A stretch of 64,000 bases of DNA from an uncultured Ruminiclostridium sp. (lineage in GTDB: Bacteria; Bacillota; Clostridia; Oscillospirales; Ruminococcaceae): positions 62,001 to 126,000 of the forward strand of contig CALXBK010000002.1 in assembly GCA_944386545.1 (NCBI GenBank). Direction: 5' to 3'. Position 1 is the first letter of the stretch, and the number at the start of each line of letters is the position of its first letter. Made by a program: the position numbers and the translations under genes. This document shows, piece by piece, positions 41,868 through 51,015 of this stretch. The notes under the pieces are model-generated. The model was not told the origin of the DNA. It searched no databases and saw only the letters and a program-made list of their open reading frames with translations.

Positions 41868-42059
41868 GCATTTGAAATCCGCCGAGGGGCGAGATATGTC
41901 TTTTCTTAAGCCCCGCAAGCGTGTTTAATGCCATCAGCGCGAAAAGCGCAACGACATTAAAACGGGTAGTCCGCTGCGTTTAACGGCATAAATGCTGCCG
42001 TTGTCCGTATCAGGAGGAAAGGTCCGACGCAAGAATATCCGAAAACCAAGGAGGAAGAA
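41868..42059 (+). promoter_or_regulatory. Long structured leader of rplS (L19)
   Basis: About 190 nt of leader with clear helices: GGGGC 41886-41890/GCCCC 41910-41914; TTAATG 41925-41930/CATTAA 41955-41960 enclosing GCGC-GAAAA-GCGC (41937-41949); AACGGCA 41982-41988/TGCCGTT 41996-42002; then GGTCCGACGC before the RBS. Short L19 leaders that bind the protein are known in Firmicutes; this one is much longer. Autoregulation is likely but unproven. Confidence 0.6.
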
Positions 42060-42401
42060 ATGGACGCGTTAAAACTCATTTCACAGGACAGCCTTAAAGC
42101 AGAGGCTCCCAAGTTCAACGTAGGTGATACCGTTAAGGTACATGTACGCATCGCAGAAGGCGACAAGTTCCGTATCCAGATTTTTGAGGGTACAGTAATC
42201 GCTAAGAAGCACGGCGGTATCAGCGAAACCTTTACCGTTCGCAGAGTTGCACACGGCTGCGGCATTGAAAGAGTATTCCCTCTTCACTCACCCACAGTAG
42301 AAAAGGTTGAGGTAGTAAGAGAAGGTAAGGTTCGCAGAGCTAAGCTTTACTACCTGCGCGACAGAGTCGGCAAGGCTGCTAAGGTTAAATCAAAGATTTA
42401 A
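42060..42401 (+). CDS. rplS: 50S ribosomal protein L19
   Basis: 113 aa. Typical [44 protein letters not shown]...[11 protein letters not shown]. Sits at the 30S-50S interface. Excellent RBS (AAGGAGGAAG). Followed by lepB and ylqF as in many Firmicutes. Confidence 0.98.
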   Translation: MDALKLISQDSLKAEAPKFNVGDTVKVHVRIAEGDKFRIQIFEGTVIAKKHGGISETFTVRRVAHGCGIERVFPLHSPTVEKVEVVREGKVRRAKLYYLRDRVGKAAKVKSKI

Positions 42402-42441
42402 GGCTTTACTCCTTAAATCGCAATTTCCTCATCGGATTTTC

Positions 42442-42466
42442 AAGCAGCGGCGGAGAGCCGCTGCTT
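42442..42466 (+). terminator. Hairpin between rplS and lepB
   Basis: AAGCAGCGGC (42442-42451) pairs perfectly with GCCGCTGCTT (42457-42466). No T run follows, so it may be an attenuator or an mRNA-stabilising 3' end. Confidence 0.55.
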
Positions 42467-42498
42467 AAATTCGATATTATTTGATGAAGGGGCGCAGT

Positions 42499-43119
42499 AT
42501 GGATAAGGATTTAATACAGGAAAACAGCGAAAAATCCGACAACGGCGATAGGAAAAACCGTTTCTTCGCCGAAATGTTTGACTGGATATCAAGCATTTTT
42601 TCTGCCATATTGTGTTTTGTAATTATATTCTGGCTGTTTGCAAAAATCATTACCGTTGATGGTCAATCAATGGTACCGACACTTCAGGACCAGGACAGAC
42701 TTATTGTATCGGATTTGTTCTATCAGCCACAGTACGGCGATATTGTTGTTGTATACGCCGATAAGCTTCATGCTGCAAATCAGGATAATACTCACGGCAA
42801 GCCGATAATAAAGCGTGTTATAGGTCTTGAGGGGGATACAATCCGTATCGATTTCTACAACGGCATTGTTTACAGAAACGGGGAAGCGCTTGAGGAGGAT
42901 TACACCAATTCTCTCACCAATATTCCCGAGGATATGGTTGTAAACGAAAATTATGTCGGCGAGGTAACGGTTGAACCCGGCAAGATTTTTGTGCTCGGTG
43001 ATAACAGAAACAATTCCACCGACAGCCGCAGCAACAAGGTCGGACAGGTGGACAAGCGATATATCATGGGCAAGGCGTATGTGCGAGTATGGCCCTTTAA
43101 CCAATTCGGGCTTATGTAA
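42499..43119 (+). CDS. lepB: Signal peptidase I
   Basis: 206 aa, one membrane anchor (about 28-52). Catalytic Ser57 in DGQSMVPT and Lys105 in KPIIKRVIGLEGD, plus VLGDNRNNSTDSR. Cleaves signal peptides on the outer face. Start ATG 42499 follows AAGGGGCG at 7-8 bp; upstream in-frame TTG/ATG at 42481-42484 precede that RBS and are unlikely. Next to ylqF. Confidence 0.95.
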   Translation: MDKDLIQENSEKSDNGDRKNRFFAEMFDWISSIFSAILCFVIIFWLFAKIITVDGQSMVPTLQDQDRLIVSDLFYQPQYGDIVVVYADKLHAANQDNTHGKPIIKRVIGLEGDTIRIDFYNGIVYRNGEALEEDYTNSLTNIPEDMVVNENYVGEVTVEPGKIFVLGDNRNNSTDSRSNKVGQVDKRYIMGKAYVRVWPFNQFGLM

Positions 43120-43131
43120 AGGATAAATTCT

Positions 43132-43974
43132 ATGGCTGAGATTTCAAACATTCAATGGTTTCCCGGTCACATGACCAAAACGAAGCGGCAGATACAGGCT
43201 GATTTAAAGCTTGTTGACGCTGTTGCGGAAATAGTTGACGCAAGAATTCCCGAATCCAGCAGAAATCCTATGATAAGCGAGATTACAGGCTCAAAGCCGA
43301 GAATTATACTGCTTAATAAATGCGATTACGCCGATGACAGAATTACCTCGCTTTGGCAAAAGCATTACGCAAACAAAGGGTACAAGGTAATCGCCTGCGA
43401 CTGCCGAAGCGGTAAGGGACTTAAATTCTTTGGCCCTGCCGTTAAATCCGTACTTTCCGAGCTTCTTGCAAAAAGAAAGGCAAAGGGTATGACGGGGCTT
43501 TCGGTGAGGGTAATGGTAGTCGGTATTCCGAATGTCGGCAAATCCTCATTTATCAACCGTATGTCAAAGGCAAGCAAAACAAAGGTTGAGGACAGACCGG
43601 GAGTAACAAGAGGAGCGCAATGGGTTTCTCTTGACAAGGAGCTTGAGCTTCTTGATACACCCGGTATACTCTGGCCTAAGTTTGAAGATCCCGACGTTGC
43701 TTTGCGCCTCGGTTTTACCGGAGCTGTAAAGGACGATGTAATGGATGTCTGCGAGCTGTCTGAGCATTTACTTAAATATCTGTGGGAAAATTATCCCGAT
43801 AAGTTAGCAGAAAGATATAAGCTATCCGCTCAGATGCCGACACTTGAGGTGATCGCAAGAAAGCGCGGTATGCTCATTTCGGGCGGCGAGCCTGATATAG
43901 ACCGTGCGGCAGCGACGGTGCTTGATGAATTTAGGAGTGGTAAGCTTGGAAAAATCTCACTTGAAAAGCCCTGA
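43132..43974 (+). CDS. ylqF: Ribosome biogenesis GTPase YlqF (RbgA)
   Basis: 280 aa, circularly permuted GTPase: G4 LLNKCDYAD comes first (about residue 62), then G1 GIPNVGKSSFINRM, G2 PGVTRGAQW and G3 LLDTPGILWPKF. N-terminal IQWFPGHMTKTKRQI is the YlqF hallmark. Required late in 50S assembly (L16 incorporation). Its last 29 bp overlap the rnhB start. Confidence 0.95.
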   Translation: MAEISNIQWFPGHMTKTKRQIQADLKLVDAVAEIVDARIPESSRNPMISEITGSKPRIILLNKCDYADDRITSLWQKHYANKGYKVIACDCRSGKGLKFFGPAVKSVLSELLAKRKAKGMTGLSVRVMVVGIPNVGKSSFINRMSKASKTKVEDRPGVTRGAQWVSLDKELELLDTPGILWPKFEDPDVALRLGFTGAVKDDVMDVCELSEHLLKYLWENYPDKLAERYKLSAQMPTLEVIARKRGMLISGGEPDIDRAAATVLDEFRSGKLGKISLEKP

Positions 43975-44584
43975 TAACGGTCTTTACGAGTTTGACAGTG
44001 TTATCAGAAAAGGATACGGCGTTATCTGCGGCATTGACGAAGCAGGGCGAGGTCCTCTTGCGGGCGATGTTTACGCGGCGGCTGTTATTCTTCCCGAGGG
44101 ACTTGTTATAGACGGGCTTAATGACAGCAAAAAGCTCACCGAAAAAAAGCGTGAAGCTCTTTTTGACATAATTAAAGAAAAATCGGTAAGCTGGTCAATT
44201 GCCACAGCTTCAGTGAAAGAAATTGACGAGCTTAACATACTTAACGCGGCAATGCTTGCAATGACAAGAGCGTTTGATTTGCTTTCGGTAAAGCCTGATT
44301 TTGCAATTGTAGACGGCAATAAAACTCCACAGCTTTCAGTTCCCTGCGATTATGTGATAAAGGGCGACGCTGCAAGCGCTTCAATAGCGGCGGCGTCAAT
44401 TCTTGCAAAGGTTGCCCGTGACAGATACATGAAGGAGCTTGCCGAAAAGTACCCTCAATATTGCTTTGAAAAGCATAAGGGCTACGGTACAAAGCTTCAC
44501 TATGAAATGCTTGACAAATTCGGAGCAAGCGAAATACACAGAAAAAGCTTTCTTGTAAAATATTATAATGGAAAACAAAAGTAA
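43946..44584 (+). CDS. rnhB: Ribonuclease HII
   Basis: 212 aa. CGIDEAGRGPLAGDVYAAAVIL holds the catalytic Asp-Glu; also LNDSKKLTEKKRE, IVDGN and GDAASASIAAASILAKVARDRYM. Removes RNA from RNA-DNA hybrids, including single ribonucleotides. Start is a TTG 8 bp after GGAG (43934-43937), inside ylqF; a farther upstream ATG would enlarge the overlap without an RBS. Overlaps yraN by 17 bp. Confidence 0.93.
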   Translation: MEKSHLKSPDNGLYEFDSVIRKGYGVICGIDEAGRGPLAGDVYAAAVILPEGLVIDGLNDSKKLTEKKREALFDIIKEKSVSWSIATASVKEIDELNILNAAMLAMTRAFDLLSVKPDFAIVDGNKTPQLSVPCDYVIKGDAASASIAAASILAKVARDRYMKELAEKYPQYCFEKHKGYGTKLHYEMLDKFGASEIHRKSFLVKYYNGKQK

Positions 44585-44972
44585 TAACCGCAAAAAAACG
44601 GCAGGGGATATGGGCGAAAGCTACACGACAGAATATCTTGTCAAAAACGGATATACGATACTGTGCAGAAATTACCGCAAGCCCTGCGGAGAAATTGACG
44701 TAATAGCCTGCAAGGGAGATATAATTGCCTTTGTGGAGGTTAAAACCCGAAAACTCGGCAGTCTTCAGAGCGGTATAGAAGCGGTTGATTACAGAAAAAA
44801 GGGTAAGATTATCAAAACTGCCGATTGGTATTTTGCCGAAAACGGCATGGAGCTTCAGCCGAGATACGATATAGCTGAGGTTACAATTACGCCTGATAAC
44901 AGTATGTCGGTTGTGCGCTTCGAGTATTATGAGGACGCATTCGACACAACAGGCTATGAAACGCAATTCTGA
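44568..44972 (+). CDS. yraN: YraN-family (UPF0102) putative endonuclease
   Basis: 134 aa. Nuclease core CGEIDVIACKGDIIAFVEVKTRK (GEIDLI..VFVEVK pattern of the PD-(D/E)XK fold) after an N-terminal GESYTTEYLVKNGYTILCRNYR. Function uncertain; linked to Holliday-junction or competence processes in other families. ATG lies inside rnhB with a poor RBS, so translation is probably coupled. Confidence 0.92.
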   Translation: MENKSNNRKKTAGDMGESYTTEYLVKNGYTILCRNYRKPCGEIDVIACKGDIIAFVEVKTRKLGSLQSGIEAVDYRKKGKIIKTADWYFAENGMELQPRYDIAEVTITPDNSMSVVRFEYYEDAFDTTGYETQF

Positions 44973-44990
44973 TAAAGAGGTATGTTTGTT

Positions 44991-46484
44991 ATGAACTACA
45001 AAAGCACCAGAGATGTAAAAGTAAATGTTCAGAGCGCTTATGCCATCTCTAAAGGTTTATCCTCTGACGGCGGACTGTTCGTTCCCGAGCAAATTCCGAT
45101 GTTATCAAAGGAAAAAATCATGTCGCTTTGCGATATGAGCTATGCAGACAGAGCTTATGAAATTTTCAAGCTCTTTCTCACAGATTTCACGGATGAGGAA
45201 ATCCGTTACTGCGTAAACGGAGCGTATAACGATAAAAACTTTGCAACAAACGATATAGCGGAAATTTCGCATCTGCTCACTGGCACTTATGTACTGGAAC
45301 TGTGGCACGGTCCTACCTGTGCATTCAAGGATATGGCACTTCAGATTTTGCCGTATCTTCTTACTGTTTCAGCAAAGAAAACCGTTGACGGAAAGAAAAT
45401 TTCCATACTGGTTGCAACAAGCGGCGACACAGGCAAGGCGGCACTTGAGGGCTTCAAGGATGTTGCCGGCACCTCTATCATGGTATTCTATCCCGAGGAC
45501 GGCGTAAGCAATATGCAGAAGCGTCAGATGACAACTCAGGAGGGCTCAAACGTCAATGTCTGCGCTATCAAGGGCAATTTTGACGACTGCCAGAACGGCG
45601 TTAAGCAGATTTTTACCGATGAAAAGGTTATTGCAGAGCTTGAAAAGGTAAATACCGTATTCTCAAGCGCAAACTCCATTAACTGGGGCAGACTTGCGCC
45701 GCAGATAATCTACTACATTTCTTCTTATGCGCAGCTTGTCAAAAACGGCGAGCTTGAATACGGCGAGAAGCTCAATGTAGTTGTTCCCACAGGCAACTTC
45801 GGCAATATTCTTGCCGCATACTATGCAAAGCAGATGGGTGTTCCGATCGGAAAGCTAATCTGCGCTTCCAACGCAAACAACATTCTTACCGACTTTATCA
45901 ATACCGGTGTGTATGACAGAAACAGACCGTTCTACACTACGGTTTCTCCCTCTATGGATATTCTTATATCCAGCAACCTTGAAAGACTGCTGTATCACCT
46001 TACAGGCGAAAACGACAGGCTTATAAACGAGTGGTTTACGCTTTTAAAGACTGAGGGCAGATACGAGGTATCCGACGTGGTTAAATCCTCTATCAAGGAT
46101 ATATTCTATGCAGGCTGCTGTGACGATACACAGACAAAAGCGGCTATTAAGGAAGTATTCGATAATTACAGCTACCTTATGGATACCCATACAGCGGTTG
46201 CATATAAGGTGTATGAGGATTATAAGGCAAAAACCAGCGATAACACAAAAACGCTTATCGCTTCTACCGCTAACCCTTACAAGTTCGGCTTTGCGGTATA
46301 TGACGCTTTAGGCGGAGATACAAACGGCATAGACGAATTTGAGCTTATCGAAAAGCTTGAACAGCTCACAAACACTGCTTGCCCCGCGGCGCTCTCTCAG
46401 ACTAAAAACAAGCCCGTGCGCTTTACGGGTTCTATTGAGCCGAGTGACATGGCAAGCGCTGTTCTTGAGTTTATCAACAAGTAA
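44991..46484 (+). CDS. thrC: Threonine synthase
   Basis: 497 aa, PLP enzyme making threonine from O-phosphohomoserine. YKSTRDVKVNVQSAYAISKGLSSDGGLFVP, then GPTCAFKDMALQ with the PLP Lys (K113), ATSGDTGKAALEGF and VVPTGNFGNILAAYYAK. Long (yeast/E. coli) type. ATG 44991 is 10 bp after AAAGAGG; an ATG at 44982 is only one base from it. No other threonine genes are nearby. Confidence 0.93.
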   Translation: MNYKSTRDVKVNVQSAYAISKGLSSDGGLFVPEQIPMLSKEKIMSLCDMSYADRAYEIFKLFLTDFTDEEIRYCVNGAYNDKNFATNDIAEISHLLTGTYVLELWHGPTCAFKDMALQILPYLLTVSAKKTVDGKKISILVATSGDTGKAALEGFKDVAGTSIMVFYPEDGVSNMQKRQMTTQEGSNVNVCAIKGNFDDCQNGVKQIFTDEKVIAELEKVNTVFSSANSINWGRLAPQIIYYISSYAQLVKNGELEYGEKLNVVVPTGNFGNILAAYYAKQMGVPIGKLICASNANNILTDFINTGVYDRNRPFYTTVSPSMDILISSNLERLLYHLTGENDRLINEWFTLLKTEGRYEVSDVVKSSIKDIFYAGCCDDTQTKAAIKEVFDNYSYLMDTHTAVAYKVYEDYKAKTSDNTKTLIASTANPYKFGFAVYDALGGDTNGIDEFELIEKLEQLTNTACPAALSQTKNKPVRFTGSIEPSDMASAVLEFINK

Positions 46485-46498
46485 TAAGGAGCGTTTTA

Positions 46499-47194
46499 TT
46501 GAGAGTATTCACAATAGGCGATTTGCATTTGCCGTTCGGGCGTTCAAAGCCGATGGATATTTTCGGCGGCTGGGAAAACTACACACAGCGCATTTTAGAA
46601 AACTGGAACAGCGTTATAGCTGACGGCGACTGCGTTGTAATTCCCGGCGACTTATGCTGGGCTATGAGCCTTGATGAGGCGCTTCCCGATTTTGAGTTTG
46701 TCAGCAGAGCCCTGAACGGAAAAAAGATAATTCTCAAGGGCAATCACGACTACTGGTGGTGCACTCTCGCAAAAATGAATTTCTTTTTGCAAGAAAACGG
46801 CTTTGATAATATCCGTTTTCTGCATAATGACGCTGTTGCGGCGGGTAAAATTGCAGTTTGCGGAACAAGAGGCTGGATAAACGACGACGGTGAGCCGCAG
46901 GACTTAAAGGTGCTTGTGCGTGAAGCCGGCAGACTTGAAGCCTCCCTTAAAGCCGCCCAGAAAACAGGTCTTGAGCCTGTGGTATTTATTCACTATCCGC
47001 CGATTTACGGTGAGCAACAAAATGATTATATACTTGAGGTGCTGAGAAAATATCCCGTCAGAAGCTGCTATTACGGTCATGTACACGGTAAAATGTGCTT
47101 TCCGAAGGCGTTCACAGGGGAAAGAGAAGGCATAAGGTATACAATGGTTTCGGCTGACTATGTTAAATTTACACCTGTACTTGTGCAGGAATAA
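46499..47194 (+). CDS. Calcineurin-like metallophosphoesterase
   Basis: 231 aa. All motifs for a two-metal site: IGDLHLPFG, IPGDLCWA, LKGNHDYWW, IHYPP and YGHVHGK. Substrate unknown; clostridial members are annotated only as phosphoesterases. TTG start with AAGGAGC 7 bp upstream; 14 bp after thrC, so probably in the same operon. Confidence 0.88.
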   Translation: MRVFTIGDLHLPFGRSKPMDIFGGWENYTQRILENWNSVIADGDCVVIPGDLCWAMSLDEALPDFEFVSRALNGKKIILKGNHDYWWCTLAKMNFFLQENGFDNIRFLHNDAVAAGKIAVCGTRGWINDDGEPQDLKVLVREAGRLEASLKAAQKTGLEPVVFIHYPPIYGEQQNDYILEVLRKYPVRSCYYGHVHGKMCFPKAFTGEREGIRYTMVSADYVKFTPVLVQE

Positions 47195-47251
47195 AAATAA
47201 AACAAATATAAGCATTGCGTAAAATCGCTTTGCAAAAACGGAGGACTTTAA

Positions 47252-48544
47252 ATGGAGATCATTTCAAACAACAAGACTGCGACAAATACCGTTGAGGTAG
47301 AATTCAAGGCTTCTGCGGAAGAATTTGAAAAGGCAGTACAGGCGACCTACTTAAAGCAGAAAAAGAACATTACCGTTCCCGGCTTCAGAAAGGGTAAGGC
47401 ACCCCGCAAGATGATTGAAACACAGTACGGCGAGGGCGTATTTTATCAGGATGCCGTAAACGGAATGTACCAGCAGACTGTTGCTCAGGTTATCGACGAG
47501 CTCAAGCTTGAGGTTGTTGATATGCCCAACATTGAAGTAACCGATGTAAGCAAGGAAAGCGGCGTTTCTTTCAAGGCTGAATTTACAACAAAGCCCGAGG
47601 TTGCGATTTCCGGCTACAAGGGTATAAAGGTTGAAAAAACCGTCAAGACTGTTACCGATGAGGACATTAAGAAGGAGCTTCAGAGATACAGAGAAAAGGA
47701 CGCAAGAATTGTTGACGTAACCGACAGAGCTCTTGCCATGGGCGATACCGCTGTATTTGATTTTGAAGGCTTTGTTGACGGCGAATCCTTTGAAGGCGGC
47801 AAGGCTGAAAGATTCTCTCTTGAAATCGGCAGTCACCAGTTTATTCCCGGCTTTGAAGAAGGCATGGTAGGCAAGAATATCGGCGAAGAATTTGACGTTA
47901 ACGTTACATTCCCCGAGGATTATAACGCAGAAAATCTCAAGGGCAAGGCGGCAGTATTCAAGTGCAAGCTCCATGAAATCAAGACTAAGGAATATGCTGA
48001 GCTTGACGACGAATTTGCTAAGGACGTAAGCGAATTTGACACTCTTGACGAGTTCAAGGCTGACATAAAGGCTAAGCTTGAAGAAAATGCGAAGAACAAT
48101 GCAGAAGCAAAGCTCGATTCCGACCTTACCGATTCTGTTATCGCTCTTATGCAGGGTGAAATTCCCGACGCTATGATCAACAACCGTGTTGACGATCTCG
48201 TTCGCGACTGGGAATACAGAAACAGATACCAGGGAATTACCGTTGCTGATTTCCTCAAGTTCACAAATACAACTATCGAGCAGTTCAAGGAAAACTTCAA
48301 GGAGCCCGCTGAAAAGCAGGTTAAGTTAAGACTTGCTCTCGAAAAGATTGCCGAGCTTGAAAGCATCACAGCTTCCGATGAAGATGTTGAAAAGGAATAC
48401 GCTGAGATGGCTGAAAACTACAAAATGGAGATTGACAAGGTAAAGGCTCTTGTAACGGTTGAGGCGCTCAGAAAAGATATTGAAGTTGAAAAGGCATTTG
48501 ACATCGTTCGCGACAATGCCGAAATAACCGAAGTCAACGAATAA
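47252..48544 (+). CDS. tig: Trigger factor
   Basis: 430 aa ribosome-bound chaperone. N-terminal ribosome-binding loop GFRKGKAPRKMIE (about 45-57), FKBP-like PPIase domain (about 150-240; GDTAVFDFEGFVDGESFEGG, IPGFEEGMVG), and the helical C-terminal domain. RBS CGGAGG. Precedes clpP-clpX, the common order tig-clpP-clpX. Confidence 0.97.
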   Translation: MEIISNNKTATNTVEVEFKASAEEFEKAVQATYLKQKKNITVPGFRKGKAPRKMIETQYGEGVFYQDAVNGMYQQTVAQVIDELKLEVVDMPNIEVTDVSKESGVSFKAEFTTKPEVAISGYKGIKVEKTVKTVTDEDIKKELQRYREKDARIVDVTDRALAMGDTAVFDFEGFVDGESFEGGKAERFSLEIGSHQFIPGFEEGMVGKNIGEEFDVNVTFPEDYNAENLKGKAAVFKCKLHEIKTKEYAELDDEFAKDVSEFDTLDEFKADIKAKLEENAKNNAEAKLDSDLTDSVIALMQGEIPDAMINNRVDDLVRDWEYRNRYQGITVADFLKFTNTTIEQFKENFKEPAEKQVKLRLALEKIAELESITASDEDVEKEYAEMAENYKMEIDKVKALVTVEALRKDIEVEKAFDIVRDNAEITEVNE

Positions 48545-48568
48545 TTTTACCCTAAATCAATAAAAGAG

Positions 48569-48615
48569 AAAAGCCGTAATAAAATTCGGATATTCTCCGA
48601 AAATTTGCGGCTTTT
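48569..48615 (+). terminator. Terminator between tig and clpP
   Basis: AAAAGCCG (48569-48576) pairs with CGGCTTTT (48608-48615), with an inner TTCGGA/TCCGAA stem (48585-48590/48596-48601). Confidence 0.7.
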
Positions 48616-48659
48616 ATCTTTTAACTAATTAAAATTACCAAAGAAAGGAAGGCATTATA

Positions 48660-49247
48660 ATGAGCTTGGTACCAACCGTCATTGAACAGACAGGAAGAGG
48701 CGAAAGGGCCTATGATATTTTCTCCCGTCTGCTTAACGACAGAATTATTATGCTTAACGAGGAAGTAAACAACGTAACGGCAGGTCTTGTTGTAGCACAG
48801 CTGTTATTCTTGGAGGGACAGGATCCCGATAAGGATATAAGCCTTTATATCAACAGCCCCGGCGGATCAATCACCGCAGGCTTTGCAATTTATGATACCA
48901 TGAATTACATTAAGTGCGATGTTTCCACGATTTGTGTCGGCATGGCGGCTTCTATGGGCGCATTCCTGCTCAGCAGCGGAGCGAAGGGCAAGCGCTTCTG
49001 CCTTCCCAATTCCGAGGTAATGATTCATCAGCCCCTTATAGGCGGCGGACTCAGCGGACAGCAGACAGATATTACAATTCATGCGAAGTATCTCGAAAAA
49101 ACAAGAGAAAAGCTTGAAAGAATAATGGCTGAGAACTGCGGTAAAACCTTTGAACAGCTTCATATCGACTGTGAAAGGGATAACTTCCTCTCGGCACAGG
49201 AAGCGTTTGAATACGGTCTTGTTGATAAGGTAATCGAAAAGCGTTAA
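48660..49247 (+). CDS. clpP: ATP-dependent Clp protease proteolytic subunit
   Basis: 195 aa serine protease: catalytic Ser98 in GMAASMGAF, His123 in MIHQPLIGG, and Asp in the CERDNFLS region. Forms a 14-mer used by ClpX and ClpC. RBS GAAAGGAAGG. Directly followed by clpX. Confidence 0.97.
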   Translation: MSLVPTVIEQTGRGERAYDIFSRLLNDRIIMLNEEVNNVTAGLVVAQLLFLEGQDPDKDISLYINSPGGSITAGFAIYDTMNYIKCDVSTICVGMAASMGAFLLSSGAKGKRFCLPNSEVMIHQPLIGGGLSGQQTDITIHAKYLEKTREKLERIMAENCGKTFEQLHIDCERDNFLSAQEAFEYGLVDKVIEKR

Positions 49248-49270
49248 TTCTATTGAAAGGAAAAACGGCT

Positions 49271-50548
49271 ATGCTTAGGTGCAGTTTCTGCGAAAGAACC
49301 GAAGATCAGGTAGATAAAATAATATACGGTGCAAGCGGCTGTATCTGCAATGACTGCATTATGGCGTCATATCAGATGCTGACAGAGGAAAGCGCGGGCA
49401 AGAAAAAGAAGAAAAAGGGCGATAAGGATATTGAGCCCCTGAAGCCTGCCCAGCTTAAAGAAATCCTCGACCGCTATATAATCGGACAGGACGAAGCAAA
49501 GAAAACCATCTGTGTTGCGGTTTATAACCATTACAAGAAGAATTTCTGCTCCGACGAAGCCGAAGCAGACGAAATAGAGCTTCAGAAGAGCAATGTGCTT
49601 TTGCTCGGTCCTACCGGCGTCGGAAAAACCATGATAGCGCAGACTCTCGCAAATATTCTGAAGGTTCCGTTCGCCATTGCAGACGCAACGACGCTCACTC
49701 AGGCGGGTTATGTCGGCGAGGACGTTGAAAACGTTTTGTTAAGACTTATACAGGCGGCTGATTACGATATTGAAGCTGCGGAGCACGGCATAATCTATAT
49801 TGACGAAATAGATAAGATTACAAGAAAGTCCGAAAATGTTTCAATTACAAGAGATGTAAGCGGCGAGGGCGTTCAGCAGGCTCTGCTCAAAATTGTTGAA
49901 GGAACTGTTTCAAACGTTCCCCCGCAGGGCGGCAGAAAGCACCCCAATCAGGAATTTATCCAGATTAACACAAAGAATATTCTCTTTATTTGCGGCGGCG
50001 CATTTGTCGGAATTGATAAGATAATCACCACCAGAACAAGCTCATCGGCTCTGGGCTTCGGCGCTGATGTCAGAAGCAAGTCCGATGTGGGCGAAAGCGA
50101 GCTTATGCATAAAGTTGAGCCGGATGATCTTGTTAAATTCGGCATTATTCCCGAGCTTGTCGGCCGTCTGCCCGTTATTGCGGTGCTTGACGATTTAGAT
50201 GAGGACGCGCTTGTAAAAATTCTCTCCGAGCCTAAAAACGCAATTCTCAAGCAGTATAAATATCTGTTCAGCCTTGACGGAATTGAGCTTGAGGTCACCG
50301 ACGACGCTATGAGAGCAATAGCGAAGAAAGCGGCGGAAAGAAAAACCGGTGCAAGAGGACTTCGCACAGTTGTTGAAGAAGCGCTGTCTGAGGTTATGTT
50401 TGAAGCTCCGAGCGACCTTAGCGTAACCAAGGTTATTCTTACCGGTGAGTGTATTACCGGCAACGAAAAACCGCAGGTTATACGTGACGAAGCCGTAAAA
50501 AAGCTCAAAACTACCGAAAAAAAGGCAATTAAAAAGAACGCGGTATAA
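49271..50548 (+). CDS. clpX: ATP-dependent Clp protease ATP-binding subunit ClpX
   Basis: 425 aa. N-terminal zinc-binding domain CSFC...CICNDC, Walker A GPTGVGKT (about 118), Walker [11 protein letters not shown], and the ClpP-contact LGF in [13 protein letters not shown] 49271 with AAAGGAAA upstream; an in-frame TTG six codons earlier overlaps the RBS. 23 bp after clpP. Confidence 0.97.
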   Translation: MLRCSFCERTEDQVDKIIYGASGCICNDCIMASYQMLTEESAGKKKKKKGDKDIEPLKPAQLKEILDRYIIGQDEAKKTICVAVYNHYKKNFCSDEAEADEIELQKSNVLLLGPTGVGKTMIAQTLANILKVPFAIADATTLTQAGYVGEDVENVLLRLIQAADYDIEAAEHGIIYIDEIDKITRKSENVSITRDVSGEGVQQALLKIVEGTVSNVPPQGGRKHPNQEFIQINTKNILFICGGAFVGIDKIITTRTSSSALGFGADVRSKSDVGESELMHKVEPDDLVKFGIIPELVGRLPVIAVLDDLDEDALVKILSEPKNAILKQYKYLFSLDGIELEVTDDAMRAIAKKAAERKTGARGLRTVVEEALSEVMFEAPSDLSVTKVILTGECITGNEKPQVIRDEAVKKLKTTEKKAIKKNAV

Positions 50549-50553
50549 AATAA

Positions 50554-50593
50554 GCGATACAAAGCAACGAGAAAAATGCTTTGTATCGCTTTT
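50554..50593. terminator. Terminator after clpX, shared with the convergent small gene
   Basis: GCGATACAAAGCA (50554-50566) pairs perfectly with TGCTTTGTATCGC (50577-50589), then TTTT. Confidence 0.9.
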
Positions 50594-50599
50594 ATGTAT

Positions 50600-50821
50600 T
50601 TACAAGCCTTTTGCCTCTTTTATAAGATGGTTCAGCCTTATCATAAGCGCTTTTTCTTCATAAATGAGAGCTTCCAGCCTATCGGGATCGGATTCCATAT
50701 CGTACATCATACGTACCTTTTCCAGCCTGTTCTGAAGATATTCACACCTTGTCCTGTATTGCAAGGTGCGCTCATAACTGTCATTGTTTTCTTTACGCCT
50801 TATAAATAATTCTTTAAACAT
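50600..50821 (-). CDS. DUF2508-like small helical protein (73 aa)
   Basis: 73 aa, charged and helical: YLQNRLEKVRMMYDMESDPDRLEALIYEEKALMIRLNHLIKEAK. The pattern recalls DUF2508 (YaaL), usually near recR in Firmicutes but alone here. Preceded on the minus strand by GGCGG 8 bp before ATG and ends at the clpX terminator. A 77-codon plus-strand ORF overlapping it has no RBS and runs out of the terminator, so the minus-strand reading is preferred. Confidence 0.6.
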   Translation of the reverse strand: MFKELFIRRKENNDSYERTLQYRTRCEYLQNRLEKVRMMYDMESDPDRLEALIYEEKALMIRLNHLIKEAKGL

Positions 50822-50956
50822 GTTTTATTCCGCCTTTTCAAAAAGGATTTGCCTTTTTATTAAATATTACTCACAATGATAATTATTGTCGTTATCAATT
50901 TATGCGGAGTATATTAAATTTATTCCTTTTGTGTTTATTGGGATAATCAAAAATAA

Positions 50957-50985
50957 TTGACATTATTTTCATTATATGATACAAT
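50957..50985 (+). promoter_or_regulatory. Promoter of the two-gene surface-polymer-like operon
   Basis: TTGACA (50957-50962), 17-bp spacer, TACAAT (50980-50985). Confidence 0.85.
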
Positions 50986-51015
50986 TAAAAAAATAAGCTC
51001 AAAGAGGAAATGATT

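Noticed and set aside
50576..50809. 77-codon plus-strand ORF after clpX
   Set aside because: Starts inside the clpX terminator and lacks an RBS; the opposite-strand 73-aa protein has an RBS and family-like pattern.
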